DNA from: an uncultured Selenomonadaceae bacterium
Lineage (GTDB): Bacteria; Bacillota; Negativicutes; Selenomonadales; Selenomonadaceae
DNA: 18,173 nucleotides
Assembly (NCBI GenBank): GCA_945637225.1
Contig: CALZDE010000015.1
Coordinates: 1-18,173 of the forward strand
Direction: 5' to 3'
The notes under the pieces are model-generated. The model saw only the letters and a program-made list of their open reading frames with translations, made no database searches and was not told where the DNA came from. The translations under genes and the position numbers were made by a program. This document shows, one piece after another, positions 1-8,969 of the stretch; position 1 is the first letter of the stretch, and every line of letters starts with the position of its first letter.

Positions 1-13
1 GCTGTCATAGGAA

Positions 14-34
14 GAAAATGCTTGTTGCATTTTC
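14..34. other. Perfect inverted repeat (hairpin) at the window edge
   Basis: The arms GAAAATGC and GCATTTTC are perfect complements around a 5-base loop (TTGTT). No run of T follows on either side, so this is not a convincing terminator. It may lie in the 3' end or tail of whatever gene precedes murE. The first 42 bases stay open in one frame, but that is too short to identify a gene. Confidence 0.3.
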
Positions 35-71
35 ATGATTGAGGGCGTTATAAGGAAAAAATAATTTAAAA

Positions 72-100
72 TTGATTTTTTCTATATAATGAGTTATAAT
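72..100 (+). promoter_or_regulatory. Probable sigma-70-type promoter of the murE operon
   Basis: A TTGATT -35 element (72-77) is followed by a 17-base spacer and a perfect TATAAT -10 element (95-100). A second TATAAT at 85-90 has no suitably spaced -35. The predicted start near 107 leaves a leader of about 70 bases, which contains a small dyad at 120-134 (AGTTTA-AGT-TAAACT). This suggests the mur genes can be transcribed independently of an upstream penicillin-binding-protein gene. It is a consensus match only. Confidence 0.55.
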
Positions 101-175
101 AAAATGATAGCTTTAGAAAAGTTTAAGTTAAACTAGATAAAATATATTTGAGGTTATTTCAGAGGAGGATGTCAC

Positions 176-1669
176 ATGGCAAAGACTTTGGCAGAGCTGG
201 CAGCGCTAGTACCTGATTCTTATATTATTGGTGATGGCAGTTTGGAGATTGCCAGCATTCAGCATGATTCCCGCAAGGTAACACAGGGCACATTATTTGC
301 GTGTATGGTAGGTGCGCATGTAGATGGACACACCTTTATCCCTCAGGCAAGGGAAAAGGGTGCTGTTGCGATTATTACTGCTAATGAGGATGCTGATATG
401 CCTGCTGGCGTAGCTGTCCTGGTAGTAAAGAATTTAAGTGAGGCTTTACAGACAATAGTACCTTATTTTTATGATTATCCTGCTAGAAAAATGCGTGTAA
501 TCGGCATTACTGGTACTAATGGCAAGACAAGTATCAGCTATATGACAAGAGCAATGCTGAGAAAGATGGGCTTTAGAGTAGGCCTTATCGGCACAATTCA
601 GATAATGATTGAGGATGAGGTACTGCCTATTCACAATACTACTCCTGATGTAGTGGAATTGCAGGGCACATTGAATAACATGGCGGAAAAGGGCATGGAC
701 TACGTGGTAATGGAGGTTTCTTCCCACGCTTTAGACCAGAACCGCGTAGCTGGCATGGAATTTGATACTGTGGTATTTACCAATCTCACTCAGGACCATT
801 TGGATTATCATAAGACCATGGAAAACTATATGCTGGCTAAGGCAAAGCTTTTTGATATGGTGGGCGACACAGCTAATGTCAAGAACGGCAAGTGTGCAGT
901 AGTCAATATTGATGATAATGCTGGCGAGGTTATGCTCGACCATGCAAAGTGCCGTCAGATTACTTACGCTATCAATAATGCCGCAAGCTTAAAGGCAGAA
1001 AATATTGAGGTGCTGGCAAGCGGTGCCAAGTTTGATATAAAGATTGGCAATACTGTTCTTCCTCTTGATTTGAAGATTACAGGTATTTTCAATATCTACA
1101 ATGCAATGGCGGCTGTTGGTGCGGCTTTGGCAGAGGGTATACCTGCTCCTATAATCAAGGCTGCTCTTGACGAATTTGAGAGTGTTCCTGGCCGTTTTGA
1201 GCTGGTTAGGGGCGGACAGGATTTTGCAGTTATTGTCGATTATGCGCATACTCCTGATGGTCTGGAAAATATTCTTCATACTGCCCGTCAGATTGCCAAG
1301 AAGCGTATCATTACTGTTTTCGGCTGTGGCGGTGACCGTGACCGCACCAAGAGACCTATCATGGGCAGAATTGCGGCAGAACTTTCTGATGTAATTATTG
1401 CTACCTCTGACAATCCTCGTACTGAGGACCCACAGTTCATTCTTAATCAGGTGGTTGAGGGCGTGAGAGAAAAGGCTGGCGATAAACAGCACGAGGATAT
1501 AATTGACCGTCGTGAAGCTATTTTCCGCGCTGTGGAATTGGCAGAGAAGGACGATATTGTGGTAATTGCGGGCAAGGGCCATGAGAATTATCAGATTTTG
1601 AAGGATAAGACAATTCACTTTGACGATAAAGAAGTAGCCATGGAAGCTATACAAAATAAAATTAAGTAA
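176..1669 (+). CDS. murE: UDP-MurNAc-L-Ala-D-Glu:meso-diaminopimelate ligase
   Basis: This cytoplasmic Mur ligase adds the third residue of the peptidoglycan stem peptide to UDP-MurNAc-L-Ala-D-Glu, using ATP. The protein is 497 residues, normal for the family. The ATP-binding loop is GTNGKT (113-118), the expected carbamylated lysine is K222 in the YMLAK segment, and a YAHTPDGL segment (357-363 area) lies at the start of the C-terminal domain. The DNPR motif at 412-415 is the known signature for meso-diaminopimelate, rather than lysine, as substrate. The ATG is preceded by AGGAGG at 163-168. It is the first gene of the run, 26 bases ahead of murF, and is presumably driven by the promoter at 72-100. 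Confidence 0.97.
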   Translation: MAKTLAELAALVPDSYIIGDGSLEIASIQHDSRKVTQGTLFACMVGAHVDGHTFIPQAREKGAVAIITANEDADMPAGVAVLVVKNLSEALQTIVPYFYDYPARKMRVIGITGTNGKTSISYMTRAMLRKMGFRVGLIGTIQIMIEDEVLPIHNTTPDVVELQGTLNNMAEKGMDYVVMEVSSHALDQNRVAGMEFDTVVFTNLTQDHLDYHKTMENYMLAKAKLFDMVGDTANVKNGKCAVVNIDDNAGEVMLDHAKCRQITYAINNAASLKAENIEVLASGAKFDIKIGNTVLPLDLKITGIFNIYNAMAAVGAALAEGIPAPIIKAALDEFESVPGRFELVRGGQDFAVIVDYAHTPDGLENILHTARQIAKKRIITVFGCGGDRDRTKRPIMGRIAAELSDVIIATSDNPRTEDPQFILNQVVEGVREKAGDKQHEDIIDRREAIFRAVELAEKDDIVVIAGKGHENYQILKDKTIHFDDKEVAMEAIQNKIK

Positions 1670-1695
1670 AATTATTTTTAAAAAGGTGATATCAG

Positions 1696-3069
1696 ATGGC
1701 TAAATTTACATTAGATGAAATAGTATCTTCCGTTAAGGGAAAGGTATTGGAAAAGGTAAAAACTGAATTTTCCGATATTGTAACAGATACCAGAAAGCTG
1801 GCGGAGGGCGTTCTCTTTGTTGCCTTGAAGGGCGAGCGCTTCAATGGTGAGACTTTTGCCAAGGAAGCTATTGAAAAGGGTGCCGCTGGCGTGCTTGTCA
1901 GCAGTGATTATGAGTATGCAGAAAGCTTAGGCGGTACTGTTATTCAGGCAGAGGGCGATACTCAGACCGCTTATCAGCAGATTGCGGCATTTTGGCGCAG
2001 GAAATTTGCTATTCCCGTGATTACAATCACCGGTTCTAACGGCAAGACTACTACTAAAGACTTGACAGCTTCCGTTTTAGGTGCTAAATTCAATGTGTTA
2101 AAGACACAGGCAAATTTCAATAATGAAATCGGTCTTCCTCTGACTTTGCTGAATATGCAGGAAAGCCATGATGTGGCAGTAGTTGAAATCGGTATGCGCG
2201 GTCTGGGGCAGATTGCGGCGCTGGCTCCTGTTGCTGGTCCAAATATCGGTATTGTCACCAACGTGGGTGAAACTCACATGGAGCTTTTAGGTTCTATGGA
2301 AAATATTGCCAAGGCAAAGGGCGAGCTGGTGGAGGCTATTCCGAGCGGTGGTACTGTCATTTTAAATAATGATAATCCATACGTAGCAAAGATGGCGGAA
2401 AAATGCCAGCCTGATGTGAAGGTAGTAACCTTTGGCATTGAAGAGAATGCAGATATTAAGGCTTCTGATATTGAAAACCTAGGCCGTGAGACAAAATTCA
2501 AATGTACACTGTCTAAGAATGGTGAAGCAAAAGAATTTGTTCTGCCAATGGCAGGCCGTCACAATGTTTATAATTCTTTGGCCGCTATTGCCGCTGGTGT
2601 TGTTTTAGGTCTTTCCTATGAAGAAATTGCCAAGGGCTTAGGTCAGCTGGAAATGAGCAAAATGCGCTTTGAATATAAGCAGGTTGGCGAGTATACCGTT
2701 ATCAATGACGCTTATAATGCCAGCCCTATGTCTATGGAAGCGGCACTTAATACCATTGGCGAGGTAGCAACTGGCCGTACTGTGGCAGTTTTGGGCGATA
2801 TGCTGGAGCTTGGTGAAAATGAAGTGGAGCTTCACAGGAATGTTGGCCGTAAGGTGCCATCTAGCGGTATTTCCCTTTTGATTGCCTATGGTAAATTAGG
2901 TAAGCATATTGCGGAGGGTGCGCGTGAAAAGGGTATGACAGAGGTATTGGAAGCATTGTCCCATGAGGAGGCGGCAGAACTGCTTCACAAGAATTTAAAA
3001 TCTGGTGATACCATTCTCTTTAAGGCTTCCCGTGGTATGAAGCTGGAAAAAATAATTGATTTGCTTTAA
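1696..3069 (+). CDS. murF: UDP-MurNAc-tripeptide:D-Ala-D-Ala ligase
   Basis: MurF completes the cytoplasmic precursor by ligating the D-Ala-D-Ala dipeptide made by Ddl, which is encoded about 5 kb downstream, to the UDP-MurNAc tripeptide. The 457-residue protein has the Mur-ligase ATP loop GSNGKTT (113-119), a THMELLGSMENIAKAKGE segment with the expected modified lysine near 208, and the NDAYNASP motif that is diagnostic of MurF in the C-terminal half. A GGTGAT ribosome-binding site precedes the ATG. It lies in the same transcription run between murE and mraY, as in many Bacillota and Proteobacteria. Confidence 0.97.
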   Translation: MAKFTLDEIVSSVKGKVLEKVKTEFSDIVTDTRKLAEGVLFVALKGERFNGETFAKEAIEKGAAGVLVSSDYEYAESLGGTVIQAEGDTQTAYQQIAAFWRRKFAIPVITITGSNGKTTTKDLTASVLGAKFNVLKTQANFNNEIGLPLTLLNMQESHDVAVVEIGMRGLGQIAALAPVAGPNIGIVTNVGETHMELLGSMENIAKAKGELVEAIPSGGTVILNNDNPYVAKMAEKCQPDVKVVTFGIEENADIKASDIENLGRETKFKCTLSKNGEAKEFVLPMAGRHNVYNSLAAIAAGVVLGLSYEEIAKGLGQLEMSKMRFEYKQVGEYTVINDAYNASPMSMEAALNTIGEVATGRTVAVLGDMLELGENEVELHRNVGRKVPSSGISLLIAYGKLGKHIAEGAREKGMTEVLEALSHEEAAELLHKNLKSGDTILFKASRGMKLEKIIDLL

Positions 3070-3098
3070 AATAAAAAGTTAGTTAGGAGGCATTTTAC

Positions 3099-4052
3099 GT
3101 GCCATATACATCTTTAATATTGGCGGCAGTAGTTGCTGCTGCTGTGGTTCTCATAACAGGCCCTTTTCTCATACCAAAGCTTCATCAGCTGAAATTTGGT
3201 CAGAGTATCAGAGAGGAAGGCCCTAAGAGTCATCAGGCGAAAAGCGGTACCCCTACTATGGGCGGTATGATGATTATCCTCGGTTTAGTTGTCGGTGCTC
3301 TCGCAGCAGGTCAGTGGTCAGTAGAGCTTGGTCTGGCACTTTTCATTGTGCTGGGACATTTTGTCATTGGCTTTGTTGATGACTATATCAAGGTAGTCCG
3401 CAAGCATAATCTCGGCTTAAAGGCAAAGCAGAAGCTTCTCGGTCAGATTATCATGGCGGCTATGGTTGCTTACTTTGGCAATCTGCCTACTGACTTGTGG
3501 GTGCCTTTTGTGGGGAATGTAGAGTTAGGCTCTTTCTTCTATGTTCTGCTGTTCTTCGTCCTAGTGGGTACTACCAATGCGGTAAACCTCACTGATGGCC
3601 TTGACGGTCTTGCGGCAGGTACCGTATCAGTAGCGTCTCTGTGCTTTATGGTGGTATGCCTCATTCTTGGCAACTATAATTTAGCTATTTTCTGTGCCGC
3701 TACAGTGGGTGCTTGTCTGGCTTTCCTGAAATTCAACTACAATCCAGCTAAGATTTTCATGGGTGATACTGGTTCTCTGGCATTGGGCGGTGCTATCGCT
3801 TCCATGGGTATCCTCACTCATACAGAGCTTCTTTTGGTGGTTATTGGCTTCATTTTTGTTATGGAAGCTATGTCAGTTATCATTCAGGTTATTTCCTTCA
3901 AGACTACTGGCAAGCGAGTTTTCCTCATGAGTCCTATCCATCATCATTTTGAGCTGAAGGGCTGGAAGGAAACAAAGGTGGTACATACCTTCTGGTGCTG
4001 GGGACTGCTGGCAGGTATTTTGGGAATTTTGCTTTTAACATCAGGACAGTAA
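3099..4052 (+). CDS. mraY: Phospho-MurNAc-pentapeptide transferase (lipid I synthase)
   Basis: MraY is a polytopic membrane enzyme that transfers phospho-MurNAc-pentapeptide from UDP onto undecaprenyl phosphate, giving lipid I. The 317-residue length and strongly hydrophobic helices fit. Catalytic and family motifs are visible: DD at 94-95 in the VDDYIK segment, NAVNLTDGLDGLA (160-172) with D166 and D169, MGDTGS (221-226) with D223, and the HHH at 281-283 in the PIHHHFELKGW segment. The start is GTG at 3099, supported by TAGGAGG at 3084-3090. It hands its product to MurG, encoded two genes downstream. Confidence 0.97.
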   Translation: MPYTSLILAAVVAAAVVLITGPFLIPKLHQLKFGQSIREEGPKSHQAKSGTPTMGGMMIILGLVVGALAAGQWSVELGLALFIVLGHFVIGFVDDYIKVVRKHNLGLKAKQKLLGQIIMAAMVAYFGNLPTDLWVPFVGNVELGSFFYVLLFFVLVGTTNAVNLTDGLDGLAAGTVSVASLCFMVVCLILGNYNLAIFCAATVGACLAFLKFNYNPAKIFMGDTGSLALGGAIASMGILTHTELLLVVIGFIFVMEAMSVIIQVISFKTTGKRVFLMSPIHHHFELKGWKETKVVHTFWCWGLLAGILGILLLTSGQ

Positions 4053-4091
4053 TGAAATTTAATTGATAGATTCAGTTAGGAGATTAATGTT

Positions 4092-5462
4092 GTGGATATA
4101 AAGGATAAAAAGATACTTGTTATTGGTGCAGGTATCAGCGGTAATGCGGCTGCCAAGCTGACAAAGGAATTAGGGGCGGCAGAGGTAATTTTAAGCGATT
4201 CAAAGGCTGAAAAGGATTTGAAGTGGGATTTTGCAGAGCTTCGTGAGGCTGGTGTAAAGCTGGTATTTGGCCCACAGGAAAACAGCTTGTTAGAGGGTGT
4301 TGACCTAATTATTATGTCACCAGCAGTTCCAGTACGCATTCCTCTGATTCAGGAAGCATATAAGCGTGGTATCAAAGTGACAAGTGAGGTTGAATTAGCA
4401 TGGAGTCTGGCAAAGTCTCCAATGCTGGCTGTTACTGGTACCAATGGCAAGACCACCACAGTTACACTTTTGGGAATGTTAATGCGCACCCGCTATCCTA
4501 ATGCTGGTGTTGGCGGCAATATCGGTATTCCTCTCTGTGAGGAAGCAGTAAAGGCTGGCGAAAACAGCTGTGTGGTAGCAGAGATTTCCAGCTATCAGAT
4601 GGAAGCATCCGAGGATTTCTGCCCTCATATTGCGGTTATGCTGAATGTTACTCCTGACCATGTTGTCCGTCATGGCAATCTTGAGGTTTATCAGCAGATG
4701 AAGGAGAAGATGTTCGCCAAGCAGACCATGAATGATTATCTGGTACTGAACTATGATGATGAAAAGACTCGTGGCATGGCAGAAAGAGCACATTCTCAGG
4801 TTGTATATTTCAGCCGTAAGGAAGAATTGCAGGAAGGTGCTTTCCTGCAGGAGGACTGGCTGACTATTTCCTGGCAGGGACAGGTTTGCCGTCTCTGTAA
4901 GGTAGAGGATTTGAAGATAAAGGGCGGACATAATGTAGAAAATGCTTTGGCGGCAGCACTGGCGGCATACTTAGGCGGTGCGGTTATTCCAAAGATTATC
5001 GAGGTACTGAAGTCATTTGCTGGTGTAGAGCATCGCATTGAGCCAGTAGCTACTGTGGGCGGTGTACCTTATTACAATGATTCCAAGGCTACCAATACTG
5101 ATTCCGCTATCAAGGCTTTGCAGAGCTTTGATGACCATATTGTGCTCATTGCCGGCGGTGATGATAAGCATACTGATTTGACCGAGTTTATGACTAAGGT
5201 AAAACAGCGTTGTGACGCACTTATTCTTGTGGGAGACGCGGCAGAGAGATTTACCAAGGAAGCTGTTGCCAATGGCTTCCCAGAGGATAATATATATCAG
5301 GCTGGCTATTCCATGGAAAAGGCTGTGGAAATTGCCAGGTCTATTTCCGGTGTTCCTCAGACTGTTCTTCTTTCTCCTGCCTGTGCAAGCTTTGATATGT
5401 ACAGCGGTTTTGAGGAAAGAGGACGTGACTTTAAGCGTCTGGTAAAGGAGCTGCTTAAGTAA
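4092..5462 (+). CDS. murD: UDP-MurNAc-L-Ala:D-Glu ligase
   Basis: MurD adds D-glutamate to UDP-MurNAc-L-alanine in the cytoplasm, one step before MurE. It is 456 residues, with an N-terminal Rossmann-like UDP-binding domain (VIGAGISG at 10-17), the ATP loop GTNGKTT (116-122), an EISSYQME segment, and the NDSKATNTDS motif typical of MurD in the C-terminal half. The start is GTG at 4092, set by AGGAG at 4078-4082; an ATG at 4087 is out of frame. The TAA stop shares its last A with the murG ATG (TAATG), so translation is probably coupled. ftsW/spoVE, which commonly sits between murD and murG, is not here. Confidence 0.97.
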   Translation: MDIKDKKILVIGAGISGNAAAKLTKELGAAEVILSDSKAEKDLKWDFAELREAGVKLVFGPQENSLLEGVDLIIMSPAVPVRIPLIQEAYKRGIKVTSEVELAWSLAKSPMLAVTGTNGKTTTVTLLGMLMRTRYPNAGVGGNIGIPLCEEAVKAGENSCVVAEISSYQMEASEDFCPHIAVMLNVTPDHVVRHGNLEVYQQMKEKMFAKQTMNDYLVLNYDDEKTRGMAERAHSQVVYFSRKEELQEGAFLQEDWLTISWQGQVCRLCKVEDLKIKGGHNVENALAAALAAYLGGAVIPKIIEVLKSFAGVEHRIEPVATVGGVPYYNDSKATNTDSAIKALQSFDDHIVLIAGGDDKHTDLTEFMTKVKQRCDALILVGDAAERFTKEAVANGFPEDNIYQAGYSMEKAVEIARSISGVPQTVLLSPACASFDMYSGFEERGRDFKRLVKELLK

Positions 5463-6580
5463 TGCGTGTAATAGTTTCAGGTGGTGGTACTGGCGGACAC
5501 ATTTATCCGGCTCTTACCATACTTCGTACCTTGCAGAAGAAGGTTAAAGATTTAGAGGTTTTGTATGTAGGTACATCACAGGGCTTAGAATCTGACATTA
5601 TACCAAAAGAGGGGCTTCCTTTTGCTACAGTTGAGGTTCAGAGCTTCAAGCGCAGTCTTTCACCAGAGAATTTCCTTCGTGCGATGAAGGCAATGGCTGG
5701 TGTAATAAAGGCAAGAGGTATAGTGAAGAACTTTAATCCTGATGTGGTTATCGGTACTGGCGGTTATGTATGCGGTCCAATCCTCATGGCGGCCAGCCTG
5801 TCTGGTATTCCTACAATGGTACAGGAGCAGAATGTTCTGCCTGGTATTACAAATAAAATTTTAAGCCGATTTGTAGACTGTATTGCAACTGGTTCACCCG
5901 AAGCATTGAAATATTTCCCAAAGGAAAAGTCAGTATTTACTGGCAATCCTATTCGTTCTGAGGTCATGGATACCGATAGTGCAAAGGGCTATCAGGAATT
6001 AGGGCTTGACCCTGATAAAAAGACGATTCTCGTATCAGGTGGCAGTCGTGGTGCCCGTACCATTAATCAGTCTATGGTGGGCGTGCTGAAGCATTATGCC
6101 AATGATGATGAGCTTCAGATTCTTATGGCTACAGGCAAGGGCGAGTATGAAGGCACTATGCAGAAAATAAAGGAAGCTGGCCTTGACCTTGATAAATGCG
6201 ATAATTTACAGGTGAAGCCATATCTCTACAATATGCCTATGGCTATGTCTATTGCTGATTTGGCTGTATTCAGGGCTGGTGCTACTGGTTTGGCAGAGCT
6301 TACTGCCAAGGGTATTCCTTCTATATTGGTGCCATATCCTTATGCATCAGAAAATCATCAGGAATACAATGCCAGAGCCGTAGAGAATGCAGGGGCGGCT
6401 AAGGTAATTCTCAATAAGGACTTAAATGCAGATATTTTGATTGACACCATTGAGAGCCTTTTGGCAAATTCAAAAACTTTAAGAAAGATGTCAGCGGCCA
6501 GCAAGCTTTTAGGCAGACCACAGGCGGCTGATGTTATAGCTGATATAATTATAGAACTGGCAAGAAGCAAGAAAAACTGA
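5462..6580 (+). CDS. murG: Lipid I GlcNAc transferase (lipid II synthase)
   Basis: MurG is a peripheral membrane glycosyltransferase that transfers GlcNAc from UDP-GlcNAc to lipid I, finishing lipid II. The 372-residue protein has the N-terminal glycine-rich motif GGGTGGHIYPA (7-17), a second-domain GSRGA loop (194-198), and the UDP-GlcNAc-binding stretch RAGATGLAEL (271-280) followed by PYPYASENHQEYNA (291-304). No independent ribosome-binding site precedes the ATG beyond sequence inside the end of murD. The 1-base TAATG overlap therefore suggests translation by terminating ribosomes. It is followed 14 bases later by murC. Confidence 0.97.
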   Translation: MRVIVSGGGTGGHIYPALTILRTLQKKVKDLEVLYVGTSQGLESDIIPKEGLPFATVEVQSFKRSLSPENFLRAMKAMAGVIKARGIVKNFNPDVVIGTGGYVCGPILMAASLSGIPTMVQEQNVLPGITNKILSRFVDCIATGSPEALKYFPKEKSVFTGNPIRSEVMDTDSAKGYQELGLDPDKKTILVSGGSRGARTINQSMVGVLKHYANDDELQILMATGKGEYEGTMQKIKEAGLDLDKCDNLQVKPYLYNMPMAMSIADLAVFRAGATGLAELTAKGIPSILVPYPYASENHQEYNARAVENAGAAKVILNKDLNADILIDTIESLLANSKTLRKMSAASKLLGRPQAADVIADIIIELARSKKN

Positions 6581-6594
6581 AAGGAAGTTTTACT

Positions 6595-7962
6595 GTGTTG
6601 ACTGGAATAAAGAAGGTTCACTTTGTAGGTATTGGCGGTGCTGGAATGAGCGCACTGGCAAAGATTCTGGTGGAGAAGGGCTATGAGGTATCAGGCTCTG
6701 ACCTTAAGGAATCCGTAATGACTGGTGTTCTTCGTGACTTAGGTGCTACCGTATACATTGGCCAGAAGGCAGAAAATGTACAGAATGCTGAAGCTATCGT
6801 AGTTTCTACTGCTATCCGTGAAGAAAATCCTGAGGTAGTGGAAGCAAAGCGTTTAGGCTTGAAGCGTCTCCATCGTTCTGACGTTAATGCTTTCCTTATC
6901 AATAGCTGCAAGGGTATTGCTGTAGCTGGTGCTCATGGCAAGACCTCTACTACCTCTATGCTGGGCGTTGCTCTCGATTATGAGGGTGTATCTCCAAGTA
7001 TTATCATTGGCGGTGAGGTAGATTATTTAGGCAGTAATGCTAAGTTAGGCAAGAGTGATTACCTTGTTTCTGAAGCAGATGAAAGCGATGGTACATTCCT
7101 GAAATATTATCCTTACGTTGGTATTGTTACCAATGTAGAGAATGACCACATGGACCATTACGGTACTATGGAAAACATCATTAAGGCATTCCATCAGTTC
7201 CTCAGTCAGATTCGTGATGACGGCTTTGCTGTAGTATGCTTCGATAATGAAAATATCCGCAATATCGTTAAGACTGTAGATAAGAAAATCATTTCCTATG
7301 CTATTGAGCATGAGGCTGATTATCAGGCGGCTAATATTGTAGCTGAGGGCTCTGGTATTGCCTTTGATGTAATGCACAAGGGTGAAAACTTAGGCAGAGT
7401 AGTACTGAATATTCCAGGCAAGCACAACGTATTAAATGCTATGGCGGCAGTAGTAACTGGCGTTCAGCTTGGCTTAACAGTCCCACAGATGGCAGAAGGC
7501 CTTACTCAGTTCAATGGTGCTAAGAGACGTTTCCAGACTAAGGGCAAGGCAAATGGCGTTTGGGTAGTAGACGACTATGCCCATCATCCAACTGAGATTG
7601 CTACTACCTTGAAGGCTGCCCGTCAGACTAATCCAAAGCGTCTTGTCTGTGCATTCCAGCCACATCGCTACAGCCGTACCCAGCTTTTACAGAAGGAGTA
7701 TGGTGCCTGCTTCAAGGATGCGGACTTACTGATTCTCACAGATGTTTATTCTGCTGGTGAGGACCCAATCCCTGGTATCAATGGTGAGCTTCTTGTAAAG
7801 GAAGTTGCCGAGCAGACCGGTCAGGAAACTGTATATATTCAGAATAAAAATGATATTCCAGCATATCTGAAATCCATTGCAAAAGAAGGCGACCTCATCA
7901 TGACTATGGGTGCCGGAGATATTGTAAAATGCGGTGAAGAGCTGGTAGAGCTTTTGAAATAA
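6595..7962 (+). CDS. murC: UDP-MurNAc:L-alanine ligase
   Basis: MurC catalyses the first amino-acid addition to UDP-MurNAc. At 455 residues it shows the nucleotide-binding motif GIGGAGMSALA (12-22), the ATP loop GAHGKTST (112-119), an EADESDGTF segment (160-168), and the DYAHHPTEI motif (327-335) characteristic of MurC. The start is GTG at 6595, with TTG at 6598 as an in-frame alternative; AAGGAAG at 6581-6587 fits either. The enzyme needs MurB to make its substrate, but murB is absent from this cluster although it often sits beside murC. ddl follows after 19 bases. Confidence 0.97.
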   Translation: MLTGIKKVHFVGIGGAGMSALAKILVEKGYEVSGSDLKESVMTGVLRDLGATVYIGQKAENVQNAEAIVVSTAIREENPEVVEAKRLGLKRLHRSDVNAFLINSCKGIAVAGAHGKTSTTSMLGVALDYEGVSPSIIIGGEVDYLGSNAKLGKSDYLVSEADESDGTFLKYYPYVGIVTNVENDHMDHYGTMENIIKAFHQFLSQIRDDGFAVVCFDNENIRNIVKTVDKKIISYAIEHEADYQAANIVAEGSGIAFDVMHKGENLGRVVLNIPGKHNVLNAMAAVVTGVQLGLTVPQMAEGLTQFNGAKRRFQTKGKANGVWVVDDYAHHPTEIATTLKAARQTNPKRLVCAFQPHRYSRTQLLQKEYGACFKDADLLILTDVYSAGEDPIPGINGELLVKEVAEQTGQETVYIQNKNDIPAYLKSIAKEGDLIMTMGAGDIVKCGEELVELLK

Positions 7963-7981
7963 TAGGTGAGGGTAGATTATA

Positions 7982-8917
7982 ATGAAAAAAATAGTTGTTG
8001 TAATGGGCGGTCCTTCTACAGAAGCTGAGGTTTCCCGCCGTAGTGGTAATGCAATTCTCAATGCTTTGAAATCCAAGGGCTATAATGCAGAAGGCTTGGA
8101 ATTAGACCCAGTTAATTTTCCACAGCAGATAAAGGAATCCGGTGCGGAATTCGTTTTTAATGCCCTTCATGGCAAGTTTGGTGAGGATGGCATTTTGCAG
8201 GGTACTCTTGATATGATGGGTATTCCTTACACTGGCTCCGGCGTATTGGCTGCGGCTGCTACAATGGATAAGATTCACACCAAGAGACTGTTTGAATCCG
8301 CTGGCATTTCTACTCCAAAGTTTAAGAATTATTTCCGTCATGAAAGCAAGAGACGTGACCTTTACAGCGAAATTCTTGCAGAGTTCAATTTGCCATTGGT
8401 AGTAAAGGCGTCTTCCCAGGGCTCAAGTATCGGTGTAGTAATCGTTGAGACTCAGGGCGAGCTGGAAAAGGCTTTAAGTGAAGCATTTAAGTATGACAAT
8501 GAGATCATGGTAGAGGAATTTATCCGTGGCCGTGAGCTGACTGTTGCTGTATGGGGTGACGATTCTCAGAAGGAAGCATTCCCTATCATTGAGATTACCA
8601 CCACTACTGGCCGTTATGACTATGAGACAAAGTACAAGGCAGGAGCTTCTACCCATATCATTCCTGCACCAATTGAGCCTGAGATCGAGAAGGCTGTCAA
8701 GGAAGATGCAATCAAGGCATTCAGTGTATGCGGTTGCCGTGGCATTGCCAGAATTGACTTCATGCTGGGCTGGAGCGGCAAGCCTTATGCAATTGAGGTA
8801 AATACTGTTCCTGGCATGACTGAGACTTCTCTTGTACCAGATGCAGGCAGAGCTATTGGTCTGGAATTCCCAGATTTATGTGAGAAGATTCTTCTGATGG
8901 CTGGCTACGAAAAGTAA
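7982..8917 (+). CDS. ddl: D-alanine-D-alanine ligase
   Basis: Ddl is a cytoplasmic ATP-grasp enzyme that makes the D-Ala-D-Ala dipeptide used by MurF. The 311-residue protein has the N-terminal GGPSTEAEVS segment, the VKASSQGSSIGV ATP-grasp loop (141-152), and the metal-binding C-terminal EVNTVPGMT segment (272-280). By alignment to E. coli DdlB, the hydrogen-bonding triad is E16, S148 and Y218. A tyrosine at this last position indicates D-Ala-D-Ala rather than D-Ala-D-Lac specificity (family knowledge). A GGTGAGGG ribosome-binding site lies at 7965-7972, 10 bases before the ATG. Confidence 0.96.
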   Translation: MKKIVVVMGGPSTEAEVSRRSGNAILNALKSKGYNAEGLELDPVNFPQQIKESGAEFVFNALHGKFGEDGILQGTLDMMGIPYTGSGVLAAAATMDKIHTKRLFESAGISTPKFKNYFRHESKRRDLYSEILAEFNLPLVVKASSQGSSIGVVIVETQGELEKALSEAFKYDNEIMVEEFIRGRELTVAVWGDDSQKEAFPIIEITTTTGRYDYETKYKAGASTHIIPAPIEPEIEKAVKEDAIKAFSVCGCRGIARIDFMLGWSGKPYAIEVNTVPGMTETSLVPDAGRAIGLEFPDLCEKILLMAGYEK

Positions 8918-8928
8918 TTTAGTAAGAA

Positions 8929-8948
8929 ATTAAAATGTTAATTTTAAT
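8929..8948. repeat. AT-only perfect inverted repeat before ftsQ
   Basis: The arms ATTAAAAT and ATTTTAAT pair perfectly over 8 bases around a GTTA loop, in the ddl-ftsQ gap and just before the ftsQ ribosome-binding site. It has no GC pairs and no T tail, so it is a weak structure. It could affect ftsQ translation, or could be chance in AT-rich sequence. Confidence 0.3.
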
Positions 8949-8969
8949 AATATGAAAGGAGGCGATGAC

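Noticed and set aside
1..60. The 3' end of an upstream gene such as spoVD/ftsI
   Set aside because: Such a gene is expected before murE, but the few open codons show no recognisable motif, so no partial gene can be supported.
989..1654. A 221-codon open frame on the - strand inside murE
   Set aside because: It is antisense to a clear murE, has no recognisable domain or ribosome-binding site, and reflects codon bias of the true gene.
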